From Lepidodermella squamata (taxonomy: Eukaryota; Gastrotricha), in NCBI GenBank assembly GCA_047495785.1, contig JBLDXI010000002.1:1798001-1862000 (forward strand): DNA of 64,000 nt. Reading direction: 5' to 3'. The position numbers were made by a program, and so were the translations under genes. How positions within the stretch are numbered: position 1 is the stretch's first letter; each line of letters starts with the position of its first letter. Positions 21,711 through 31,571 of the stretch are shown in pieces. The notes under the pieces were generated by a model that ran no database searches, had not been told where the DNA came from, and saw only the letters and a program-made list of their open reading frames with translations.

Positions 21711-22925
21711 TCAAAGGTAGAAAACTATTGGTACTGTTGCCGTGATGATAAGGCCTACACAAAAGCAGACAATATCAACCACCGCAAGAATAGCTAGTCT
21801 TTCCTCACGCGTTTTCTTCGGCTTGTTCGAGGCAAGGAATTTCGGAATGACGTAGCTACCATCCAGCCATTTTAGGGCGTAAATCGACTGGGCTATGTAA
21901 AGCACGCTAACACAGGATAAATAGCCGATGCAGTTCAGAATTCCACAGCGTTCTGAAGATTTAGGCAAAACCGATGTGACAGATGACTGGATAACCCAGA
22001 AAGAGAGCAAAATGACCAGGAAAAAACTTGGCCGTTCAGGAGAATGTGGATGCAGCAACCCGGTCAGTAAAAGCAGGGTTACAACGAGACAGGGTAGTAT
22101 GATTGTAATGATAAAATATTGCCGATCTCGAGAGCAGATGAATGAATAAATCGCCGCTGACGTATTAGTGGGGGACGTAGTATTCCGCCATGTGACGCTG
22201 TCAATAGTCCAAACATCTCCTCCTTTACTCCTATCACCGTGAAGGAAGAGGATTCCTGTCTGCGAGGCAGGCGGGGCGTGAAACCTGACCTTGTCACTAC
22301 CCTCGGGGGAAGATACGATCAAATCGCAAGAATGGGATGAATCGAAAGGGAATAAGCGAAGATCCAATCGGCAACGAAAATCATAAGTTCCAAAGACTAG
22401 CCAGATCACCTTGCTGTACGGGTTACCCTCTGTCGGCCAAACGATTTCCAATTCGAGATCCCTTCGTGTCTTCAGGTTCCACACGGCATCCTCCTTATCA
22501 ACAGCATTCGAGAAGAAGACTAACGGTGCCCAAATCATGGACGCAGGTACAAACTGGCTCTGCATTCGCCGGGTGTTGTTGAATTTTGAGGATTGATAAA
22601 TTTGGGTTACGTAGTCATCGCTCCATGTAAGTTGGATCCCTCCGATGATAGAACCAGACTGAATGGCGTCTTCTATGCCGCTGAACTGTTTCACTTCAAT
22701 GGTGACTACAACCGGCACAGGGCGTTGGCCTTGGCTCATTGGCGTTACCAATCCATCATATGGGTACTTTTCCTTCAGGAGTGTCACCAACTCTCCTTCC
22801 TCATCAGCCAGTGATTTTCCGGGGGCCTCAATTGCCGCTGCTATAGAAGCGGCCATCAGGAAGAAAAAAGCGTAGGATAGGATCATGACTTGCCCATGAA
22901 GACTGAGATTGAGATCAAAATGCAT
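21711..22925 (-). CDS. Pentameric ligand-gated ion channel subunit, copy 3
   Basis: An intronless 404-codon frame from ATG 22925. A hydrophobic leader ends near AAIEAPGKS, then comes the shared LADEEGELVTLL segment seen in all four copies. The ligand-binding domain has IQLTWSDDYV, MIWAPLVFF and the Cys-loop CRLDLRLFPFDSSHSC, again with 14 residues between cysteines. M1 carries IILPCLVVTLLLL and M2 carries LLSFWVIQSSVTSVLP preceded by PERPSFF. M3 contains the conserved IGYLSCVSVLYIAQS. M4 ends the protein at IVFYL. The M3-M4 loop is short and basic (SNKPKKTREERLA). Channel family membership is secure; agonist and ion selectivity are unknown. Confidence 0.88.
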   Translation of the reverse strand: MHFDLNLSLHGQVMILSYAFFFLMAASIAAAIEAPGKSLADEEGELVTLLKEKYPYDGLVTPMSQGQRPVPVVVTIEVKQFSGIEDAIQSGSIIGGIQLTWSDDYVTQIYQSSKFNNTRRMQSQFVPASMIWAPLVFFSNAVDKEDAVWNLKTRRDLELEIVWPTEGNPYSKVIWLVFGTYDFRCRLDLRLFPFDSSHSCDLIVSSPEGSDKVRFHAPPASQTGILFLHGDRSKGGDVWTIDSVTWRNTTSPTNTSAAIYSFICSRDRQYFIITIILPCLVVTLLLLTGLLHPHSPERPSFFLVILLSFWVIQSSVTSVLPKSSERCGILNCIGYLSCVSVLYIAQSIYALKWLDGSYVIPKFLASNKPKKTREERLAILAVVDIVCFCVGLIITATVPIVFYL

Positions 22926-23501
22926 GTCTTGTTTTCACAGATTGGAATTCGCTCGCGTATGATAGTAGAATCAGCTGCTCATAAAATGCCGTAGTAATGA
23001 ATGCCAAAGCCAAACTATCATGGATATGCTCGAAAGTGAGCCTGCATGTAGATATCGAGTAATACGGTATCATTCATTATTAGATACTAGAAGTATGAAA
23101 GCTTACATTTTGCAGTATAAAACTTCCTCATGCTATTGTTATACGGCGTTTGTGTAGTCTGAAAGGTTTCGCTTGTATTGTCAATGATCTTCTATCTTCT
23201 TTTATGGGACCATGTTTCATTACAGAGTGTGAAAAAGGTATGGGCCTGAAATAGGAAAGCTGAAAGATCCTCGGCGCTAGGATACAAGCCGTCCGTAGTT
23301 GGCCTTGTTAAGCAGCATTCTCGCAATACTGGAATCCATAGATACCGCCCACTGGTAATCAAAATAATAGTAGAACGGTGAATTTCTGGTTAATAATTGG
23401 AGGCTTGTGTCATTTATTTACTTACAATCAAATGTTCGCTAAAAAGACTCAAATAGGTACTGAGTGAACTTATAGCAGCTAAGAAACCGGAAATTGCCTT
23501 T
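22926..23501. other. Spacer between channel copies 3 and 4
   Basis: This 576-base gap is the largest inside the channel cluster and shows no exon. It presumably contains the promoter of copy 3. Nothing else was recognised. Confidence 0.45.
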
Positions 23502-24680
23502 TCAAACGTAAAAAACAACAGGAATCATAGCGGTTAAAAGAACTCCCACGACGAAACTAACGGCATCGACTTTTTCTAAGAGCACTAGTTTCTCTTCTCG
23601 AGACTTCCTCTCCTTTTTCGAGCCCATGAGACCAGGCAAAGACTGACCGCCATCGAGCCATTTCAGGGCAAAGATCGATTGGATAATGTATAGCACGCAA
23701 ATGCTAGACAGGTAACCAACACAGTTCAGGATTCCGCATCGATCTGACGACATCGGTAGAATCGAAGTAACAGATGATTGAATGACCCAGAAGGAGAGGA
23801 GGATGACCAGGAAAAAACTTGGCCGTTCCGGTGAGTGTGGATGCCAAAGGCCTACTAACAAGAGTAACGTAACTGCAACGCAGGGCAGAATGATCGTGAT
23901 GTAGAAGTATTGCTTATTTCTCGAGCAGGTGAAGAAATAAGCTGCTTCCGTGAAATTGGTTGGTGACATTCCAGTTTGCCACACCACTTGGTCCACGATC
24001 CATACATCACCCTTGCGGCTTTGATCACCACTCAGGAAGAGAACACCCCGCGACGACATAGGCGGTGCGAAAAATTGAACTTTGCTCGCACCCTCTGGTG
24101 AAGCGATAACAATAGCGCAGGTTTGAGGTGGGTCGAAGGGGAATAACTGGAGATCCATAGTCTTGCATCGAATATCGTAAGTACCGAAAACCAACCAAGT
24201 AATTAAGCTGTAAGGATTCTCTTCAGTCGGCCAGGAGATGTCTAGCATGAGTTCATTTCTCGATTTCAAACTCCACAGCGTCCTTGCTTCCTCAACAGCA
24301 TCAGCGAAGAAAACAATCGGCGCCCAAATTAATGAAGCAGGGACGAATTGATTACGTAATCCATAAGTTTTATTCTCCCTAGAGTTGTAGATTTCAGTGA
24401 CGAAATCATCGCTCCATGTTAGCTTAACTGCCCCTGTGAATGAGCCAGCTTGAATGGCGTCCTCGATTCCGTGGAACTTTTTCACTTCAAGCGTTACTTC
24501 CACTGGAACTGGGCGGAGGCCGCGGCTTGTCGGTGGAACCCTGCCTTTGTAAGGGTAATTCTTCTCCAGTAATTCCAAGAGCTGACCTTCCTCCTCAGCT
24601 AACGCCTGATCTAGAATACCTGGTAAGAGGCGTTTGGCGGAGACCAATTCGGCGAAAAGAAGTAAGCTACATAGCAACAT
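23502..24680 (-). CDS. Pentameric ligand-gated ion channel subunit, copy 4
   Basis: An intronless 392-codon frame from ATG 24680 with leader MLLCSLLLFAELVSA. It shares the LAEEEGQLLELLEKNYPYKG segment, VKLTWSDDFV and LIWAPIVFF with the other copies. Its Cys-loop, CKTMDLQLFPFDPPQTC, has 15 residues between the cysteines. That is two more than the classical loop and one more than its paralogues, owing to an extra residue before the DLQLFPFD core. M1 has IILPCVAVTLLLL, M2 LLSFWVIQSSVTSILP preceded by PERPSFF, and M4 ends at VVFYV. It is the first gene of the cluster in transcription order. All four copies lacking introns while every neighbour has them suggests origin by retroposition, then tandem duplication. 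Confidence 0.88.
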   Translation of the reverse strand: MLLCSLLLFAELVSAKRLLPGILDQALAEEEGQLLELLEKNYPYKGRVPPTSRGLRPVPVEVTLEVKKFHGIEDAIQAGSFTGAVKLTWSDDFVTEIYNSRENKTYGLRNQFVPASLIWAPIVFFADAVEEARTLWSLKSRNELMLDISWPTEENPYSLITWLVFGTYDIRCKTMDLQLFPFDPPQTCAIVIASPEGASKVQFFAPPMSSRGVLFLSGDQSRKGDVWIVDQVVWQTGMSPTNFTEAAYFFTCSRNKQYFYITIILPCVAVTLLLLVGLWHPHSPERPSFFLVILLSFWVIQSSVTSILPMSSDRCGILNCVGYLSSICVLYIIQSIFALKWLDGGQSLPGLMGSKKERKSREEKLVLLEKVDAVSFVVGVLLTAMIPVVFYV

Positions 24681-25106
24681 TTTGACTCGATGACCGAGGA
24701 CGACATTTTATTAACTCACGATTCGCACTTCGCGTTATTACTTTACATATGTTTTCAGCTGTTCACGTGCGACGTAGAGTCGCAGGTTCGGTAAACACTG
24801 GGGGATTGATTGCGCGTTAGGCAAAGATTGGATGGCACGAAGCGCAAAATGTCCCTAGTTTAATTACTATCGACATTATGAACAAACACGTATCTTTTTA
24901 CAATCAGCGATTGGTAACCTCAAATTGTTGTACCTATATATTTGGCGAGAATATCCCCCGAGCCTGCGTTGACAAATCAAGTTACCAGAAAATTCAGACA
25001 TCTCACAATATTGAAAATTGAATCAGCGGTCTCAAGGATATTCATTTCAATCAACTAATGTTTTAAATTATTAAAAAAGCAGTCGAAAAAGCAATTGAAT
25101 GCTTTT
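24681..25106. other. Spacer between channel cluster and PEP-synthase-like copy 1
   Basis: It contains the probable promoter of channel copy 4 and the 3' end of the next gene upstream. No exon or repeat was recognised. Confidence 0.4.
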
Positions 25107-28100
25107 CTATGCAGTTTCCATTGGGGTAACAATTGCCTGTCCCGCCTTGCTGTCGATGAAAATCTCATCACCTGATAAGTGCAAATATGAGGATTATCAT
25201 CCAAGATACACGGGTTATTCAATACTTAATACTTACCTGTTTTAACGATTTTGGTGGCTTGCTTACACCCAATAACACATGGCAAACCATATTCTCGGGC
25301 TACGACGGCTCCTAAATGAAATCCATTGGTGGAATATACAACTTTGAACGAAGAAAGTCTACCGTGTGACACAAGTCCGCCCACTTCAGTGATGAGCCCG
25401 GATATAAGTGGGAAAAATGGAGTCCAGCCAACATCTGTGAAAGGAACCACCATGATTTCTCCATTCTAAAGAGAAACTCGTTGTAATAGAAAGAAAGGTC
25501 ATTTGAATCCTAACCTGGATAGTATTAGCCTCCGCTAGGGATGTAACAACTCTTGCTTTCGCAGTAACAGTGCCCTGCCCGACTGGGGTACCTTTAAGAA
25601 CAATTTTCGAGCCGGAGTCCGATGCAGAAGAAGCCTGGAAGCTGCCAATCTAACACACACAGGAATGGCTCTCAACACATGGCAGACCTAAAAAATCATG
25701 GGTCATACTGGTTTCGGATATCCGGGAAATATTTCTTCGAATTCCATTGCCGCGAATTTGGGCATGAGTTTTCTTCTCCGGATGGCCCTGCGTGCAAGAA
25801 TCACGTTAAGAATACAAGCTATTGATAACAAAGAATCTAAACCTTGCGACAATACGCGGTGACCTGCGGCGTACAAGGTGACCAATTTCACGGACAGACA
25901 TGAAGTAAATTAAATCAGTGTCAGGCAGGTAACCCTTTGAATTAAGGAAAGATGGAATAAATTGGACTTTAGAATAACCCGTTTAACAGTCCTTACCTTT
26001 TCAGCAAGAAGTTGAGACAGGTGCACATATGCTGATTTTTGGATGTCAACGACTTTGATCATCAAGTTCTTGGCCCATTCGCGACGGCCAACAGCGTTTC
26101 GAACTCTCGGCAGCAACCATTTCAAAATTTGCCTGAAAGGACGATGAGGAAATGTGTAAGAGGTAAGAACCACTTGAGATCAAGTTACTTCTGAATCGCT
26201 GTCAGCGGCGTTTCGAGTTTATCGATAGCTTCCTCTACAGTCAGCGTTTGCTTGTTTAGATTCATGGCCGTCGTTGCACCAGCTTTAAGGATCGTTTGCA
26301 GGGCATCAACCAACTTCTCCGGCTCTTGTCGCCAAGACCTTTCTCTCAATTCAGTCTAAATTGAAAAGAAGTCGTCGACTCAGCTATGATTATGGCTATA
26401 TAAATTTACGTCTCTGACACATCGGTGACCGTGCTTGTCGAGAAAAGCTGCAAACAATTTACCGGTTTTGCCAGACATTTCGCTATTGGTTATCCACTTC
26501 GCAGCTTCGTGGCGGCTCATCGACAGGAACAACTGACGCCTCTCCTCTGGTTCACTCAGTGAAGCAGCGAGGTCGTGGAGAGTGGTCGGAATGTCGGCCG
26601 AAAACACATCGTTACATGTGGACAGCATCATGGCAACATCAGAGTAATGGGTGGCGGTCCATTCTTTACATCAGGTTATTTAAGCGTGGTGATTATATGC
26701 AAGCAATTCGAACTCACTGTCGCTATCAGACTCCATCACATTCAGCATGATAGAGTTGCCAATAGTCGGCAGGGATGAAACGAAGATATGGGCATCGGCC
26801 GTCACGATTGCCAGCGGTTCGGTTTCTTTGATTTCCGAATACAGCTCCACGGGATCGTTAATAGTTGCCAATGGCTTATAGCCCATAATTATTGGTTCCA
26901 ACTTTTCCATTCTTGCGTAGGGACGTGATCTATGCTAGATGGTTTTGAATATACAAGGGTATAGACAATAATAAGCGTGGAGCGAACAAGTCACGAACAA
27001 TCCACTGCATAATTTCCGACCATTTTCTGTACCAGTAACTGCTTGTATCATTTAGCTCGAATAATTTCTCTGTCGAAACTTCATCCATCGGTTTGCCGAG
27101 CAGGCCAGTATCTGCGGCTTTCTTCGCGTAATCACCGCTCAGAGCGGAAAGCATATGCTAAACGATATTAAATGAAATTAGAACATCATAAGGGAGCGGT
27201 GTAAACCAACCACATAGTTGAGGAAAGGATGTTGAAGTTTCACGCAGACTGCTCGCGGCATCGGATACCTCCTCTTTGGCTTCGCAAACAGTCGTACAGC
27301 TTCAAGCTATTTACAGATAATTTTATAATTGTGAAGTGAATTATTACTGTCTTCTGCTCATACCTCGAGACCTATTGCAGAAGAGCCAGACCAATAAGAG
27401 GCGGTCAGAGGGGATACAGCGCCGGGCAGAACTTCCCTGAAAAAAGTCCCATTCTAATCATTCTAAAAACTTTAAGGCTGTTTGATATACTGGACGTTTG
27501 CTGTTGTCAGCCATTCTTGGTCTCCGGCTATCGGCGCGTCGAATTCTTGCAGCAGCTCCCATTCTTGCTCCATATCGGTTGTTGTAATCGGACGAGCTTG
27601 CAAGATGACGATCTTAGGCACCATCTCATGATTGCGACAAATAGCGAATTCAATGTCTCGAGGTGAACCGAAAATCCGTTCAAGCTTCGTTCCGACGTCA
27701 ACCAATCGCCTGATTTCTTCCTTGGTCAAACAACAGCGCACATCATCGCTATCATTTTCGTGGTGGACAAGGCCTTTCTCGGTAACTTTCAGGGCGCTCT
27801 TCTTCTCGCCAAGATTATCATAGCGAATTTGTAGTTCATCGCCAAGTTTAATGACTGTGATTGTATCTATATCCACCGTGCCGGACACAACCGATTCGCC
27901 TATTCCATAGCTAGCGTTGATAACCACTCTTGAGGTCGACCCAGTATCTGGATGGCGGGTGAATAGCACTCCAGCTACGTCAGCGTGGGCAAGTTTCTGT
28001 ACCAGGACAGCCATGGGCGAGTCTATTTTAGCACACATCTGACGCCGGTATTCGATAGCTCTGAAAGCATAGTGAGATGCCCAGCATTTCCTGATCGATT

Positions 28101-30682
28101 CGATCATTTGATCCTTGCCAGAAACTCCAAGAAAAGTCTCCATTTGACCTGCTCCAGAAGATTCAGCGCTGTCCTCGCCGACAGCCGACGACCTCACAGC
28201 GAGGAGCACTTTGTCATTGTCGCCAAACATTGCGTCGAATTGCGATGATATTGCGTTGTAAACATCATCAACCAATGGTTCCTCGCAAAAGCGTTTTGCC
28301 AACTCGTCACATGCCTCCTGCAAAGACTTCTGAAGCTGCACGGTCACGTTAGAGTCTTCAATCGAATTCGTCGTCAAGGCGACTGTTGCCTTCCGAACTC
28401 TATCGACGCCAAGTTTCAGCTCTGGGCTTTTGGCAACTTGCCGGTTATAAGCTTCGACTGATACCACAAAACCGTTCGGAATTTCGAAATCATCATCTTC
28501 TCGCAAAGAGTTTATCAGGGCCGCTAACGGAGCCGCTTTCCCACCAGTAAACGAGCTGTAGGTTATTATAGGGAATAACATAGTACTCTGAACTCTTCAA
28601 GAACTTCTCACCTGTTAAAGCACGTTTCTGCGTCTAGCCTAACGCAGAGCGATAGATCCTTGTCTCCATGTTGAACATGCTTCCGCTCTGCGTCATCATC
28701 GAGCCAAGGCACAGCTGGTGCTTTCGTACGGCTATCAGCGCTACGCCAGAACTCAATTTGGCCGTAGCCCACACAAGCATCATTCAGCTGGAATTTCGCA
28801 ACGTGACGTTGGAGAACTCCAATTTTATCCGGGGAAATAGCGCTCGAATGCAAAACATCAACTTGCAAGTTGTAGATTTTTCCACCTTATATAAAATAAA
28901 GGTGCCATTTAGTAGTTCTAGAGAAATAATCGCCGACTTATACCTGCGGAAAAACTGACGCTGTAACCTCGCGGCAGAGTTCCTTCGTCTGGGAAGTTGG
29001 CCAGATGCATATCTGACCAGCTTACGGCGTAGGTAAAAGCATTCGGATGGTGCAAGAAGCCTTCAATCGAATGCGATAATGTTTGCCCATGATTTGCTGT
29101 CAGGGAAAGGACAAGGCCGTTTTCAAACCGAACTCTATGACTGATCGAAGTTTGGACTCTATCAAGCTGAGACGGGAAGCCAATCAACCGTTGCCTCGTT
29201 CCGTACAAGTCAAGTTCAATCGTCTCGGTAGTTTCTTCAAGGGCAGCATTGAAATCAGTGATTTCTACCCGACCACGGATTTCGGAAAATTGGTCGAATC
29301 GATCGAAGTATCCAAGTTCTTCGGCCAGTTTTTTGAGAAAGCCGTAAGACCACGGCTCAGCTGATATCGGTTCACTTAAAGCATCTGTGCGAAATAGCTA
29401 AATCATTGTCATGTCGAAATATACACAAGAAAAAAAATGGTCCGAATTCGGGGGATGCATAATTGATCTTTACAAGCAATTCTATCATCCGAATTCATAC
29501 CCCTGGGGCCTGCTAATTCGGGGGGTTAACTATGTAAGGTCCGAATTTAGGGGTTCAAAATTAATTATTCTCATAGGCATAAATTCGGACCTTGGCAATT
29601 AATTAATGCAATTTTTGAAAAAAATCTGTCAATATTCAGCGAATATTTTATAGTTTTAAAATGATATTTATTTTTCAAAATTCAAGTATACCTGGTTGTA
29701 CCAGGCAACAAAGTAACTGATGGCTCCGAGACCCTATAAGGTAACCGGGGACATGGGTCAGAGATTCTCCACCCAGGACTACCCGGCAACCAGTGATACT
29801 ACCAACCAACACTATTACCAAGTTCCGAAAAAACATAACTTTGCAACCCCCTGATTTTAGGGCCCTGAATTCAGATGGAGCACCCCCTGATTTCGGACCA
29901 TATTTTTTCTAGTGTAGGAATTGAACTAACATGGATGGAAATCAATGTTGTAATTCGCCGGGTCCGATAGCGATCGACACCAAAATCTGAGACTGACTTC
30001 CTTAACTTCCGCATCGCTAAGCGATTGCATAGGGCCCGAATAGATGACTCTGTATGTATACATTGGCGAAATGTTGTAGATTCGAAGTCCATCAGCTGCG
30101 ATCAAGTTGCTTGAATCGAAATCGTCTGAAGGTCCTGGGGTCTGGAAATGTAAGCTTGTGAAACGTCGAGATATTGACAACCAGTTAACTTACTTCGTCG
30201 CACACATGCGCATCATGCGTAAAAACACGTCCATCAGCAAGCCTCAAGATCATATATACATCAGCTTTGCATTTACTTTTTCGCGATAATCGTATAGACA
30301 GGGAATTTCCCAATTTGTCGTTACCATAGAATGCGATCTGATAAGATTGCAAATCGTGAAGCAAAGACAATTTATACGGATTATGTCCTGCGCATACCGA
30401 ATTTTCCGTTTCCGTTCGAAGGCTATCTGATGACGTTTCTTGCTCCGGATTCTTTCTGCGCCGATAACGTCTTAGCAAGCTATAGATTGTCAGGGCTACA
30501 ACTGCGATAAGCCGTTTTGTCTGGTAAATTGGACCAACGCTCTGGGAGTACTTTCCCTTTAACTTTGGATAGGCAGTTTTGTAGTCTTTGTAGATGTAAT
30601 AAGCTGCGAAGACGATTGGAACAATCCAGGCTTTCGATACGCCCAGATAGCTCAGAATAAGGAAAACCAGCCACAAAACCAT
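25107..30682 (-). CDS. Membrane-anchored PEP-synthase / rifampicin-phosphotransferase-like enzyme, copy 1
   Basis: A gene of many exons. The likely start is ATG 30682, directly before a membrane segment ([13 protein letters not shown]), with a second helix soon after. A central region matches the conserved N-terminal half of arthropod proteins annotated as putative phosphoenolpyruvate synthase ([27 protein letters not shown]). The long exon 27472-28560 encodes the PPDK-type ATP-grasp domain: [57 protein letters not shown] and ILQARPIT. Linker exons follow. The last exons encode the swivelling phosphohistidine domain with the catalytic-type GGLVSHG, split by an intron from [14 protein letters not shown]. 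Its end reads [18 protein letters not shown]. Family members transfer a phosphate from ATP through His to an acceptor; pyruvate and rifampicin are known in bacteria, and the animal substrate is unknown. One intron holds a transposon remnant (29424-29914). Confidence 0.8.
29424..29914. mobile_element. Non-autonomous Tc1/mariner-like element in an intron
   Basis: The ends CACAAGAAAAAAAATGGTCC and (reverse complement) CACTAGAAAAAATATGGTCC form inverted repeats that continue through a CGAA-x-TC-x-GGGGG block. TA dinucleotides flank both sides. Internal GGTCCGAATT and GGGG blocks repeat. No transposase. It expands an intron that is only about 55 bases in copy 2 of the host gene, so it inserted after the duplication or was lost from the other copy. 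Confidence 0.65.
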
Positions 30683-31571
30683 TTCGACAAAGAAAAGAGA
30701 AGTCGCAGAATGATTTATCAATTCATGCAAAACCCACAGTGCGTTATCATCTATGTCAACTTTTGACTGAAATTATCGCGCAGATAGCGGAACAAGATAG
30801 CGGAACAAGGCCATTTTATAGTTTATTACAAATGTTATAAAAGGATACTGAAATTAGTTAGCAGTTGATTATTGCACGGTGTTGCTTTATAAGCCTCTCT
30901 TGGTGTTTATCATTGAGCTACAACTTGGTCCAAAATGATCGAAATTCGTCTTGATTCTTGATTGCTATCGAAATGACCAGGAAGTTTGCCTCATTGGGGT
31001 TCAAACTGACACGGAGAAGCGGAACTCGAAGAAAGGCTTAGAAATCTGGTACGCCTCAGAAGGAAACTTTTCTTCCACGATGGACTGAAAGGTGACTGAA
31101 CTAACCGAGGTTGCGTTGTTTCAACGAAAGAAAGATGCAAACTAATTTCAAATAGGGTTTACACGTTATCATTTGCATCAATCGGTTCAGAATCTCATCA
31201 TAAAAAAGCTTCGACAGCGTATTTTTAGCTTGAATGGTCGCAAATTACAAGGCAAGCTAGGATATTCATACACGGGGAATCGATGTTATGCTGGAATCGT
31301 TCTGCTAACTTCTATACACATTGAATTATTAGATCTATCATGTCATTAGGTGGTATAGATTATAGAAAAAGATTAGCGGTTGGAATAACACTATTTCAAT
31401 TTGATTTCAAGCGATCACTTTGTCTGAGCTGTCCTCATCCGGGCGTTATGGCTCCTGAAATAAATAAATCAACAGCACTATTCACGTATCTCAATCATTT
31501 ACTAGCAAATATTCCATCAGCTTTTGGATTAATCAAAATTACAATAGTCATCTGACTTTGTTGTAGGTAGT
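30683..31571. other. Spacer between the two PEP-synthase-like genes
   Basis: About 0.9 kb with no supported exon. The plus-strand open frame at 31340-31555 has no recognisable feature. The part next to 30682 stays open upstream of the chosen start but has no ATG, so an additional upstream exon cannot be excluded. Confidence 0.4.

Noticed and set aside
30683-30730. Extended N-terminus of PEP-synthase-like copy 1 beyond ATG 30682
   Set aside because: The frame stays open upstream but would need a TTG start; the ATG before the first helix is present in both copies and is the better start.
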